Origin: Vulcanimicrobiota bacterium | Lineage (GTDB): Bacteria; Vulcanimicrobiota; Vulcanimicrobiia; Vulcanimicrobiales; Vulcanimicrobiaceae | Reading direction: 5' to 3' | Length of the DNA: 64,000 nucleotides | Assembly (NCBI GenBank): GCA_003161435.1 | Contig: PMOS01000004.1 | Location: 1-64,000 of the forward strand | Shown: one piece after another, positions 42,328-50,850 of the stretch | Numbering within the stretch: the first letter of the stretch is position 1 | How the letters are laid out: each line of letters opens with the position of its first letter | Notes under the pieces: generated by a model | Database searches by the model: none | Told to the model about the DNA's origin: nothing | What the model saw: the letters and a program-made list of their open reading frames with translations, nothing else | Program-made: the position numbers and the translations under genes

Positions 42328-43491
42328 GTGAAGCGCTCTAGCGTTTCGGCACTGCGCTTCGTGGTGCTGATGGGAGTCGTCAATCTCTTCGCCGACATGA
42401 CGTACGAGGGATCCCGGGGCGTGGTCGGCGCCTATCTCGGCCACCTCGGCGCAAGCGGTGCCACGATCGGCGCGGTCGCGGGCGGGGGCGAGCTCGCGGG
42501 TTATGCGATCCGCACCGTTTCCGGGACCATCGCGGACCGCACCGGATGGTACTGGATCGACGTGTGGATCGGCTACGCGCTCAACATGTTGTGCGTTCCG
42601 GCGCTCGCGCTGACCGGGAGTTGGCCTGCCGCGGCCGGCTTGGTCATCGGCGAGCGCCTCGGCCGCGGAATCCGTCGGCCGGTTGTCGCCGCGATGCTCT
42701 CGCAAGTCGGAGAGCAGATCGGTGCCGGACGCGTGTTCGGACTCAACGAGGCGCTCGACCAAATCGGGGCGACGATCGGCCCGCTCATCGTCGCCTTCGC
42801 GATCGCACGCGGGGGCGGCTTTACCGTCGGTTTCGGCGTCTTGATCGTACCGGCGCTGCTGACGCTCGCGTTTCTCGCGGCGGCGAACGCCGCGGGCCGG
42901 GCCATCATCCCGCGCGAGGCGGGCCCGCCGGGGCCTGCGATACGCGACCGGCCGGCATTCCGCCGGTACGTCATTGGAGGCGCGCTCGTGGCGGCCGGAT
43001 ACGTCGACTTCGCGTTGATCGCGTTCAGATTCCAGCGCGACCACATCATCGGAGCGGCCGCCATATCGGTCTGGTTCGCGGTCGCGATGGCGGTCGCGGC
43101 CGTCGCCGCCCCTATCCTCGGCCGGCTCTTCGACCGAATCGGCAGGCCGGTGGTCGCAATCGCACTGGTGCTGACCGCAGCCGCGACACCCATGGCGTTC
43201 TTGGGCCATGGCGCGGTCGCGCAGGCCGGTGTCGCGCTTTGGGGCGTTGGGACCGCCGTGCAGGACGCGTTGCTCCTGGCGCTCGTGTCCACGGTCATCG
43301 CGAGTCGGCGCAAAGCGACAAGCTTCGGACTCTACGATCTCGTGTTCGGGGTCGCGTGGTTCGCCGGCAGCATCGCCTGCGGCGCCCTCCTCGACCGTTC
43401 GATCGGCGGGCTCGTCGCGTTCTCGGTCGCCGCGCAGCTTCTGGCCGTGCCGTTCTTCGTTTTCGGGGGACGAGTGAGGCGTGCGACCTGA
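42328..43491 (+). CDS. MFS transporter
   Basis: A 387-residue carrier with about 12 helices. The N-terminal part reads RFVVLMGVVNLFADMTYEGSRGVVGAYLGHLGASGATIGAVAG, and a signature loop GERLGRGIRRPVVAAMLSQVGEQIGAGRVFGLNEALDQIGATIGPL follows helix 4. GTG start 9 bp after the oxidase, so it belongs to the same operon. This MFS subgroup is often beside copper oxidases; a metal or metallophore substrate is plausible but unproven. Confidence 0.87.
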   Translation: MKRSSVSALRFVVLMGVVNLFADMTYEGSRGVVGAYLGHLGASGATIGAVAGGGELAGYAIRTVSGTIADRTGWYWIDVWIGYALNMLCVPALALTGSWPAAAGLVIGERLGRGIRRPVVAAMLSQVGEQIGAGRVFGLNEALDQIGATIGPLIVAFAIARGGGFTVGFGVLIVPALLTLAFLAAANAAGRAIIPREAGPPGPAIRDRPAFRRYVIGGALVAAGYVDFALIAFRFQRDHIIGAAAISVWFAVAMAVAAVAAPILGRLFDRIGRPVVAIALVLTAAATPMAFLGHGAVAQAGVALWGVGTAVQDALLLALVSTVIASRRKATSFGLYDLVFGVAWFAGSIACGALLDRSIGGLVAFSVAAQLLAVPFFVFGGRVRRAT

Positions 43492-43550
43492 CGTTCACGA
43501 ATGAGCTCGGCGTGTCTCGCGAAAATCCCCTTTCTCGACGGAGGATCACG

Positions 43551-45443
43551 ATGTTCTTTGCCGCCCGCACCTTTTTGGCGACGAGCGCCGCCGTATCGCT
43601 GCTCCTTGCGACGCTCGCCGCTCCGACGGGCGCAGCGGCTCCCCTGTCGGATGCACAACGCTTGGCCCTCGTGCAGCGCTCGGTGAAATACGTCTTCGTG
43701 ATCTATCAGGAAAACCGCTCGTTCGATTCGTACTTCGGCACGTTTCCGAACGCCGACGGTCTCTATTCGCACATACCAGCGCGCCTTGCCGGTTTCGAGC
43801 AACCGCTTATCAACACGGACGGTACGACGACGACCATCAAACCGTTCCGGATCGGACCCGAACAGTTCGCCGCCGATCTCGACGACATCGACCATTCCCA
43901 TACGGGCACCGTGAAGAAGATTCACATCGCGAACGGCGTTCCGCAGATGGACGCGTTCGCGACCACCGAGGAGCGCAAGTACTCGCCGGCCGGGAATCCG
44001 TCATTGCAGGCCAAGCAGATGGGCGAGCTCGCGATAGCGCATGAAGATTGCGATACGATTCCGTTCCTGTGGAACTATGCCAATCGGTTCGTCCTGTTCG
44101 ACCACATCTTCGAGGAGATGACCGGACCGTCGACGCCGGGAAATCTTTCCATCATCGCGGCGCAGACCGGCATCACCCAGATGCTTCTCCACCCGGATGC
44201 CAAAGTCACCGGCAACGGCGACAGCGGCCCCGGCGTCCCGGTCCTGAACGACGCGGCGCCGTTCTGGGGATCCGGTTCGGACACGACGACGGCGGCGGAA
44301 AAGATTCCGGTGAACCCGATCACCCAAGCGCGCTATCAAATCCAGCGCAACTTGACGTTCGCGAGCCTGCCGCTCACGCTCGAAGGCCGCAACATCGGCA
44401 ACGTCGCGCGCACGGACCGCGACCCGCAGGGCGATCTCCCCGACGTGCTCGCGGACATCGCGGACATCACGAAGACCGGAGGCGTGACACCCGTTCCGTG
44501 GGGCTGGTACGAGGAAGGCTTCGATCGCGAACCGACCGACGATACGTCAGGCCCCACCGACGCGGCCGGCCGCCATGCGTCCTACGTTACGCACCATAAC
44601 AGCCCGGCGTACTTCGGCTACGTCGCGAACAACCCGCAGATGCGTACCCATCTGCACGGGCTCGACGACTTCGAGAAGGCGCTCGACATGCGGACGCTGC
44701 CGAAGGGCGGCGGACTGTACTACATCAAGGGTGGTTACAAGAATCTCCGCGGGCTCAAGCCTGCGAATCCGGATCCGAAGGTGCAGAAGGCCTTCGTAGG
44801 AGACGACGACCACCCCGGATATTCAGACGCGCAGATCAGCGAAGGTATGGTGGCCGACACGATCAATCGCATCGCGCGCAGCCCGTATTGGGCGCAGAGC
44901 GTCATCATCGTGACGTGGGACGATTCGGAAGGCGACTACGATCACGTTCCGCCGAACGTCCGGCAGGTGATTCCCGGCGAAGACGCCATCAGCGACGGGC
45001 CGCGTGTCCCGCTCATCCTGATCTCGCCGTTCGCCAAAGAACATGCGATCGTGAACGCGTCAGGCGACCAGGCGTCGGTCGTGCGGTTTGCGGACGAGGT
45101 GTTCGGGCTCAAACCCTTGGGGCTGTTGCCCGACGAGTTGCGCGCGAACGACATCGGACAGCGGCTATTCGGAAGCGCGCAGTTCTTCGGACCGCTGGAC
45201 GGACCGCAGAGCGGCGTCACGGACCTGATCGGCGCGTTCGACGACGAACGACTTCGTGGAACTCGTCCCCCCGTGACGATCGACAAAGTCATCGTGCCCG
45301 ATGCGATCCTCGACGCGTTGCCGCAGCAGAGCGGATACGGATGCAAGGCCATCGGCATCGTCCCGACCGACGTGCAACTGAAGATACCGAACGTCATCCC
45401 GGCGGACTTCAACCCCCGGCCCCGGACAAATCCTTCGCCGTAG
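43551..45443 (+). CDS. secreted phosphoesterase (phospholipase C/acid phosphatase family)
   Basis: A 630-residue protein with a signal peptide (about 1-29). The catalytic region opens with VFVIYQENRSFDSYFGTFPNADG (the NRSFD motif of bacterial phospholipase C/AcpA). Later markers are DEMTGPSTPGN-like EEMTGPSTPGNLS, VIIVTWDDSEGDYDHVPP (metal-binding Asp/His) and RVPLILISPFAKEH. It hydrolyses phosphate esters outside the cytoplasm. Strong GGAGG ribosome site. It fits phosphate scavenging together with the pst operon, but no Pho box is seen upstream. Confidence 0.9.
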   Translation: MFFAARTFLATSAAVSLLLATLAAPTGAAAPLSDAQRLALVQRSVKYVFVIYQENRSFDSYFGTFPNADGLYSHIPARLAGFEQPLINTDGTTTTIKPFRIGPEQFAADLDDIDHSHTGTVKKIHIANGVPQMDAFATTEERKYSPAGNPSLQAKQMGELAIAHEDCDTIPFLWNYANRFVLFDHIFEEMTGPSTPGNLSIIAAQTGITQMLLHPDAKVTGNGDSGPGVPVLNDAAPFWGSGSDTTTAAEKIPVNPITQARYQIQRNLTFASLPLTLEGRNIGNVARTDRDPQGDLPDVLADIADITKTGGVTPVPWGWYEEGFDREPTDDTSGPTDAAGRHASYVTHHNSPAYFGYVANNPQMRTHLHGLDDFEKALDMRTLPKGGGLYYIKGGYKNLRGLKPANPDPKVQKAFVGDDDHPGYSDAQISEGMVADTINRIARSPYWAQSVIIVTWDDSEGDYDHVPPNVRQVIPGEDAISDGPRVPLILISPFAKEHAIVNASGDQASVVRFADEVFGLKPLGLLPDELRANDIGQRLFGSAQFFGPLDGPQSGVTDLIGAFDDERLRGTRPPVTIDKVIVPDAILDALPQQSGYGCKAIGIVPTDVQLKIPNVIPADFNPRPRTNPSP

Positions 45444-45452
45444 AATCATCAA

Positions 45453-45468
45453 TCAATCATCTGATTGA
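45453..45468 (+). promoter_or_regulatory. 16-bp palindrome before the DUF1772-TetR pair
   Basis: TCAATCA-TC-TGATTGA is a perfect 7+2+7 inverted repeat in an AT-rich patch, 59 bp before the DUF1772-like gene. The size and symmetry are those of a TetR operator, and a TetR gene is second in this operon. Confidence 0.65.
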
Positions 45469-45526
45469 CATTGATCGGCGGTGCTGCTACCATGCGAGAA
45501 AGCCAGGGCCGCCGGGGGACCGCCAC

Positions 45527-46009
45527 TTGGAAACGACGCAGATCCTTGCGATCGCCGCCACTGCATTCATCGGGCCGGGCGCAGGCATGAGTCTCGACCA
45601 ATCGATCAAGCAATTGCCTGCCCGCCACCAAATCGGCGTTGCCGCGTATTCCGCCTACAGCCGCGCAGGCGATCAGAGAAACGGCATACTTTTGTACGCT
45701 CCGATGGGCATAGGGTCGGCCGTCCTCGTGATCGCGGCGGCCGCCAGCGGGCACGTCGCCGGAGTCCCCGTCTCCGCTCAAGTGCCTCTCGACATCTCGG
45801 GTACTTTAGGGATTCTGCATTCGCTCGCGACGGCAATTGCAGCGCCGATCAACCTCAGCCAACGTCGTTACGCGTTGACTGACGGAGCGAACGTCACCCG
45901 TGTCCTCGATCGCTTCGAGCGCTGGAACAGCGTTCGCACCACGCTCCAGGTCCTAAATTTTGCGGCAGCATTGTGGGCCGTCGTGACGCTGCTCGAAACT
46001 TGTCCGTGA
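45527..46009 (+). CDS. DUF1772-like membrane protein
   Basis: A 160-residue protein from TTG 45527 with four hydrophobic segments (about 4-18, 48-70, 83-100 and 135-155). The sequence GAGMSLDQSIKQLPARHQIGVAAYSAYSRAGD before helix 2 resembles DUF1772 proteins. The frame extends far upstream, but that part overlaps the phosphoesterase gene antiparallel codon use and lacks features. GTG of the TetR gene overlaps its stop. Function unknown. Confidence 0.7.
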   Translation: METTQILAIAATAFIGPGAGMSLDQSIKQLPARHQIGVAAYSAYSRAGDQRNGILLYAPMGIGSAVLVIAAAASGHVAGVPVSAQVPLDISGTLGILHSLATAIAAPINLSQRRYALTDGANVTRVLDRFERWNSVRTTLQVLNFAAALWAVVTLLETCP

Positions 46010-46656
46010 CGGTACCCCAAAGCGCGAGAGGACCGGCGGGTCGACGTGCGCGCGGCGAAAACGCGCCGGCGACGCGAATGCGGATCCTTGACGCGGCAAC
46101 GTCGCTTTTCGAACGTCAAGGCGCGCATGGAACGACGATTCGCCAGATCGCCGACGCTGCACGAGTCAACAGCCAGCTCATCTATTATTACTTCGGGGAC
46201 AAGGCCGGTCTTTTTCGCGCGATGCTTCAACGGGCGGCAGAGCGAGTTGGAGCGCTGCTTGCTAACATGCAGCGTGCAGAGGGAACACCTCGAGAGCGGC
46301 TGTTTTCGTTCGTGTCCGACTGGGTTCGGGTAACGCTGGCCGAAGCGTCGACGATTCGAATACTACATCGTGCGTTGCTGGAAGGCGACGAGAATTTCGG
46401 TGCCGAGGTCAAAGCATACTCCGTTACCCACGCGGCGGCGATCAGCGCGCTGATCGAGGAGGGGATCGAAAGTGGCGACTTTCGCGCTGACCTCGATCCA
46501 CGCCGAGCGGTGGCAAGCCTCGTTGGGATGGTGCAGTACCTCGCGCTCGCAGAGCCGATCCTCATCGCGCCGAAAAGCGTTCGTCCCAGCGAGACTGAGG
46601 AGATGGCCAAGCACACGGCAGAGTTGTTTGTGCGGGGGTTGATCGCCGCGCGTTGA
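46006..46656 (+). CDS. TetR-family regulator
   Basis: A 216-residue regulator. The N-terminal helix-turn-helix is TRMRILDAATSLFERQGAHGTTIRQIADAARVNSQLIYYYFGDKAGLFRAML (about residues 24-75). The C-terminal ligand domain resembles the TetR_C group with SGDFRADLDPRRAVASLVGMVQYLALAEPIL. GTG start overlaps the DUF1772 stop. It probably represses its own operon through the 45453 palindrome. Confidence 0.9.
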   Translation: MTVPQSARGPAGRRARGENAPATRMRILDAATSLFERQGAHGTTIRQIADAARVNSQLIYYYFGDKAGLFRAMLQRAAERVGALLANMQRAEGTPRERLFSFVSDWVRVTLAEASTIRILHRALLEGDENFGAEVKAYSVTHAAAISALIEEGIESGDFRADLDPRRAVASLVGMVQYLALAEPILIAPKSVRPSETEEMAKHTAELFVRGLIAAR

Positions 46657-46693
46657 CCTCGGCGAGCACGCTCGACGTCATGGCTGCCACCAA

Positions 46694-46706
46694 CCTTGAA
46701 TCAAGG
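46694..46706 (+). promoter_or_regulatory. short palindrome over the DUF4336 ribosome site
   Basis: CCTTGA-A-TCAAGG is a perfect 6+1+6 palindrome directly before and overlapping the AAGGGG ribosome site of the next gene. It may be an operator or an mRNA hairpin; it could be chance. Confidence 0.3.
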
Positions 46707-46717
46707 GGACGCGATAA

Positions 46718-47407
46718 ATGCTACAGTCGTTGGGCGAGTCGCTTTGGGCTCATCAGCAACGTATCCGATTCGGCGGGCTGCCGCTTTGGCATCGCATGAG
46801 TGTTATCACGCTCGCAGGGGGCGGCGTGGTCCTCCACTCACCGACGCGCTTGGATGCCGAGCTCAAAGAGCAGATATCGCATCTCGGTAAGGTCGTGGCC
46901 GTAATCGCGCCGAGCTGGTGGCACGACCTCTATCTACGGGAGACTGTTCAGGCGTTTCCGGACGCGGCGCTCTATGGTGCGCCGACGCTCGTCCGATGGA
47001 GCCGCCGGTTACCGTTCACGGATATTCTGAGCGATTCGCCGCCGGTCTTGTGGAAAGGCGACATGGACCAACATCATGTCGAAGGCATCGGCCTTTTTCT
47101 CGACGAGGTCGTGTTCTATCATCGGCCGAGCCGATCGGTCGTCCTGGCGGACCTGCTTTTCAACATCAGCCAAAGCGATGCTTGGCTCACGAGAACTCTT
47201 GCCCGAGTCGTCATCGGCCCGTATCCAGGCTGCCGATTTGCGCGTTTGTACCGCCCTTTTGTCGTCGATCGTCGACGGTTCCGAGCATCAATCGAACGGA
47301 TTCTCGAGTGGGACTTCGATCAGATCGTCGTCGGGCATGGCGCCGTCGTGCAGAATGGCGGCAAGGCCGTGTTTCGCAAGGCGTTTGACTGGCTCTTGAA
47401 GCGATGA
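46718..47407 (+). CDS. DUF4336 (metallo-hydrolase-like) protein
   Basis: A 229-residue protein of the DUF4336 type, a beta-lactamase-fold relative without the full zinc motif. Conserved-looking stretches are RMSVITLAGGGVVLHSPTRLD, VAVIAPSWWHDLYL (replacing HxHxDH), EVVFYHRPSRSVVLADLLFN and QIVVGHGAVVQNGGK. Function unknown. It stands alone after the TetR operon, with an AAGGGG ribosome site. Confidence 0.8.
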   Translation: MLQSLGESLWAHQQRIRFGGLPLWHRMSVITLAGGGVVLHSPTRLDAELKEQISHLGKVVAVIAPSWWHDLYLRETVQAFPDAALYGAPTLVRWSRRLPFTDILSDSPPVLWKGDMDQHHVEGIGLFLDEVVFYHRPSRSVVLADLLFNISQSDAWLTRTLARVVIGPYPGCRFARLYRPFVVDRRRFRASIERILEWDFDQIVVGHGAVVQNGGKAVFRKAFDWLLKR

Positions 47408-47409
47408 CG

Positions 47410-47735
47410 GTGTGACGTCGCCGGTGGCGTGGTGGACGGCAGCAATCGCGACGTCATAGCGAGCGGTGCTGCGGACGACGGTCTCGCGTGCGTGGCGTAA
47501 CAAATAACGCGTCGAGCACCTCGACTTCGATCGCTTTGCCCGCGGTTTCCCGGAGCGTGACCAGTCGCAGCTGTTCTTGAGCGTCAGCCTGAACGGCGGT
47601 CGCCGTCTTCAGGTTGCGCGTCGCGGCTTCGTATTCGCGCCACGCGCTCGCGACATCGCGCAGAACGTCGGCTCGGACCTGATCTCGTGCAGCGACGGCA
47701 CGATCGGCCTCGGCTTGCGCTTTGGCGACGGGCGC
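47410..47735 (-). pseudogene. tolC-like outer-membrane factor remnant
   Basis: Two minus-strand frames together resemble the C-terminal coiled-coil of a TolC-type protein. AKAQAEADRAVAARDQVRADVLRD...EYEAATRNLKTATA...EVEVLDALF lies in one frame down to about 47500. LRHARETVVRSTARYDVAIAAVHHATGD continues in another. The N-terminal two thirds are missing. It is a truncated, frameshifted fossil. Confidence 0.7.
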
Positions 47736-47914
47736 CTCGCGCGAGTAAGCTTGCGGAGGAGGCAAGCCTTGGGATAGAGGCCCGCTAAGTACCCTGTGCC
47801 TAGGGATTGTACCAGTCCGCGCTTTCCAAACGCTTACGGAGCGCCCGTCCAGGACCCAAATGTGATCGAGCCCCGCTCGCGCGTTGACGCCTTCCGAAGG
47901 GCCGACGGTCACGG

Positions 47915-48128
47915 TCACGGACTAGCGTCGAAGTCGCTCGAGTCGATGTCCATGTGGCCATGAAGAATTCGCTCGACGATGACGCGCTTGTCAACACCTG
48001 ACGAGCCATTTCGAAGGCTTCGAAAAACCGCGCAAAGCCGGCCGGATGGCGATCGGTGTACCAGTCTACGACCCGGTCGAGGTCCGCCTCCGCCGGCGCG
48101 CTAACCTCGACTCTGTAGCTGGCCTTGC
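47915..48128 (-). pseudogene. parE-like toxin remnant
   Basis: Directly after parD on the minus strand. The frame starts SYRVEVSAPAEADLDRVVDWYTDRHPAGF, the N-terminus of a ParE/RelE toxin, then loses the middle and shifts frame to end RVIVERILHGHMDIDSSDFDAS, the typical toxin C-terminus. About 30 central residues are deleted and no ordinary start codon is present. The toxin is probably dead. Confidence 0.7.
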
Positions 48129-48404
48129 TCAGGTTGGCCGTCGACGGTTCTTGGCGCGTTCTCGACCGCGTTCGGCGACGTCGCGAAGCAATGCGGTCGT
48201 TAGCGGCTTGGTACGCCCCGCGGCAGCGGCGGCTCGGCCTTCTTCGAGCAGGCGCATCAGGACGACACGCTTTTGCTTCTGCTCCCGGAGCAGCCGCAGT
48301 CCATCGCGCACGACATCACTTTGGTTTCCATAGCCGCCGTCGGCCGTCTCACCCTTCACGAATTCGACGAGGTCATCCGGCAGACTGACGTTCATTGTCG
48401 CCAT
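48129..48404 (-). CDS. parD: ParD-like antitoxin (orphaned)
   Basis: A 91-residue ribbon-helix-helix antitoxin: MATMNVSLPDDLVEFVKGETADGGYGNQSDVVRDGLRLL is the ParD DNA-binding half, followed by a basic C-terminal arm. The gene is intact while the adjacent toxin is deleted and frameshifted, so it is an orphan antitoxin that may still protect against related toxins. Confidence 0.88.
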   Translation of the reverse strand: MATMNVSLPDDLVEFVKGETADGGYGNQSDVVRDGLRLLREQKQKRVVLMRLLEEGRAAAAAGRTKPLTTALLRDVAERGRERAKNRRRPT

Positions 48405-48441
48405 GCCCGGGATTCTATCACCGTTGGCAACAATTGCCAGC

Positions 48442-49176
48442 CTACACGGTAGAACTTCCCACGCTGTACTGATTCAAGAAGTCGGTGATTACGGCGGGTT
48501 CTGTTGTAAAAACCAGGTGTTGCGGAAACGAGTGCGTGCGCACCAGCAACTTCCAGTCTTCGCCTTGAAGAACAACGCCGCAAATCACCGTTGTGAATTT
48601 CACGCCGGGCGGGCATGAGCCGACTTTCCCATCGAAAAGCATTCGCGGGTTTTCACCGTAGGACTCGATGCTGTGGTCAACGGGACCCAACCACTCATCC
48701 GATTGAATCAGGTCTGCCTTTACGACTGTGCCGACCAGGTCGGTTCGCTCATCGTGAGTAGTCGCGGCGTCGAAATGCTCGAGTGTGAGCGAATAGTGGT
48801 CTTGCGTCCAGCCGCCGGCCGTGTGCTCTCCGTCGATCTCCTCGGTGGCAAAACGGTAGACGCGCCCACTGTCTGTCACGACGTCAAGGTTCATCACACC
48901 GACGGAGGCATTGTATGTGGCGTGCGATATGGCGAGAGCTGTCTCGCCGACAAGCACCTCCAACTCGCGCGGGCTCAGCACACCAAACCCGGCTTGGTTT
49001 TCACGCGACACGAATACGCCGGGCTTGGGAATTGCTCCGCTGCTGCGGTCGTCTGGATCAGAAGGGCCGCTCCGGAAAAGCAGCAGGTCCGTCGACCTAC
49101 GATCGACGGACCTAGGAGGGCGCATCGGTGGCGAGGGCCGCGGCGGCGACGGTTGCGCAGAGCTTAGGCGCTGCAT
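48442..49176 (-). CDS. hypothetical protein
   Basis: An open frame of up to 244 codons. From about residue 63 onward it reads like a real protein (FGVLSPRELEVLVGETALAISHATYNAS..., YRFATEEIDGEHTAGGWTQDHYSLTLEHFD...), with no recognised domain. The first 50 residues are Pro/Ser/Arg-rich and may not be coding, so the true start could be later. It ends 37 bp before parD on the same strand. Confidence 0.5.
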   Translation of the reverse strand: MQRLSSAQPSPPRPSPPMRPPRSVDRRSTDLLLFRSGPSDPDDRSSGAIPKPGVFVSRENQAGFGVLSPRELEVLVGETALAISHATYNASVGVMNLDVVTDSGRVYRFATEEIDGEHTAGGWTQDHYSLTLEHFDAATTHDERTDLVGTVVKADLIQSDEWLGPVDHSIESYGENPRMLFDGKVGSCPPGVKFTTVICGVVLQGEDWKLLVRTHSFPQHLVFTTEPAVITDFLNQYSVGSSTV

Positions 49177-49327
49177 CTAAACTGCAGCGGCCGCCGCGAA
49201 GCGGTTGCGATCGCCACCGCCGCCGGCTGGGTGAGCGTCTAGGTTGGGGTAGGCGTTTAGGCCCCAGGTTGCTTCGGCACCCATAGCAAAGAACGAAGGC
49301 TCGCCCTCTTTCTCACGGGGAGACGCC

Positions 49328-50734
49328 ATGCGATATCGGTCCGCTGCAATTCTGCTGTGCTGGGCCGCTAGCGCGCCCGCGGTCATCGGATGTGCTGACG
49401 GCGGTTCGAGCGTCACGCATTCGGCGGGAGCCGTTCCCTCGTCCGTGCAGCAAAGTACGGTTGCCGCCGAGCAAGCATCCCTCGGCCGCCAAGCGCACTC
49501 GAGTATTCGGCGGACGCTGTCGGTGCCGACGTGCTCGGGATTGGGCACAGACGCGTTCGTCGGCGGCGCCGGCTCGAACGTGGCATCGGGCAATTATTCG
49601 TTCGTCGGCGCGGGCCAGAACAACCAGGCGTGCGACGGATGGTCGGCCATCGCCGGTGGTTACCAAAATGCGATTTCGAAATCCATGGCCCCTTCCGTCG
49701 GAGACGGTTTCATCGGCGGAGGTGAGTTCAACGTCCTGACCGGTGTCGAGTCGAATTCCGCCATCGTCGCCGGCAATACCAATGAGGTGTCGAACGACAA
49801 CTCGGCGGTCGTCGGCGGCACCGCCAATTCGGTCGCCGCGGCAAAGTCGCTGGTCGGCGGGGGGGACACGAATAAGATCGCCGCCGCCGGAACCGATGCA
49901 GCGATCGTAAGCGGCTACCAGAACAATCTTTCGGGAGAGTACGGCTTCATCGGTGCCGGAACGAACAATAACGTCTCGGGCGAAGGCGGATACATCGCGG
50001 CCGGTGGCTACAACACGGTCAGCGGCTTGGGCGCGGTGATCGACGGCGGCTTCAACAGCACCGCGGCCGGAACGTTCGCGACTATCCCCGGCGGCTACGT
50101 GAACTCGGCCGCCGGGACGTACAGCTTCGCCGCCGGCGCGCGGGCAAGTGCCGCGCAGAACGGAACGTTCGTGTGGAGCGACGGCTCCGATGGCGACACG
50201 ATCCTCACCTCGACGGCCGCGTATCAATTCCTCGCCCGGGCGTCGGGCGGATTCACGCTCTACACCAATGCCGCGAGTACCGTGGGTGCCCGGCTCGCCG
50301 CCGGTTCGGGAACGTGGGCTTCGCTGAGCGACCGCAACGTGAAGACGAACATTTCGCCGCTGGATGATGCGACGGTGTTGGCGAAGGTCGCGCAGCTCCC
50401 GATCAGCCGCTGGAGCTACAAGACGGAGCACGGCGTTCGTCACGTCGGTCCGATGGCGCAGGACTTCTACGCCGCGTTCAAAGTCGGTGAGGACGACCGC
50501 CACATCACCTCGATCGACGAGGACGGCGTGGCGCTCGCCGCGATCAAGGCGCTGCACGCGGAGAACGCGCTGCTGCGTCGCCAAGGCAGCGCCGCGATCA
50601 ACGCGCTGCATCTCGAGAACGCATCATTGCGCGGGCAGCTTGCCGCTCTGAAGGCGTCTCAGGCGCGGCACGATCTCCTTGTTGATCGCGAGCTCCAGCG
50701 CCTAAGCGCCGTGTCGGCGTTGCGCGAGCGCTGA
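49328..50734 (+). CDS. lipoprotein with YadA-head-like repeats and S74 chaperone domain
   Basis: A 468-residue protein. The leader ends AVIGC (lipobox). Residues about 70-290 are imperfect repeats of about 14-16 residues rich in G, N, S and A (e.g. GGGEFNVLTG, GAGTNNNVSG, AAGGYNTVSG), like YadA-type head repeats. The C-terminal part (about 325-400) is an intramolecular chaperone of the peptidase S74 type, WASLSDRNVKTNISPLDD...PISRWSYK..HVGPMAQDFYAAF, with the cleavage Ser-Asp. A coiled coil follows (ALHAENALLRRQ...). Such domains trimerise and trim phage tail fibres and surface adhesins. Confidence 0.85.
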   Translation: MRYRSAAILLCWAASAPAVIGCADGGSSVTHSAGAVPSSVQQSTVAAEQASLGRQAHSSIRRTLSVPTCSGLGTDAFVGGAGSNVASGNYSFVGAGQNNQACDGWSAIAGGYQNAISKSMAPSVGDGFIGGGEFNVLTGVESNSAIVAGNTNEVSNDNSAVVGGTANSVAAAKSLVGGGDTNKIAAAGTDAAIVSGYQNNLSGEYGFIGAGTNNNVSGEGGYIAAGGYNTVSGLGAVIDGGFNSTAAGTFATIPGGYVNSAAGTYSFAAGARASAAQNGTFVWSDGSDGDTILTSTAAYQFLARASGGFTLYTNAASTVGARLAAGSGTWASLSDRNVKTNISPLDDATVLAKVAQLPISRWSYKTEHGVRHVGPMAQDFYAAFKVGEDDRHITSIDEDGVALAAIKALHAENALLRRQGSAAINALHLENASLRGQLAALKASQARHDLLVDRELQRLSAVSALRER

Positions 50735-50850
50735 CCTAGGGCGCGGTACCCGAACGCGGGCTACGGCTACGCGCCCCCGGCGGGTCGCCGACCGACTGAA
50801 GAGCGTTCAGGGCGCAAGGGCGTGCCGCCTGACGGACGAATCGATGCGCG

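Noticed and set aside
40693-43209. 838-codon open frame antisense to the multicopper oxidase and MFS genes
   Set aside because: Rich in Arg, Asp, His and Val from GC-rich antisense codons, no domain, and it overlaps two certain genes. It is a shadow.
49177-49329. 50-codon minus-strand peptide ending just before the 48442-49176 frame
   Set aside because: Considered as a possible peptide precursor, but no neighbouring maturase or transporter, no ribosome site, and it overlaps the opposite gene's start.
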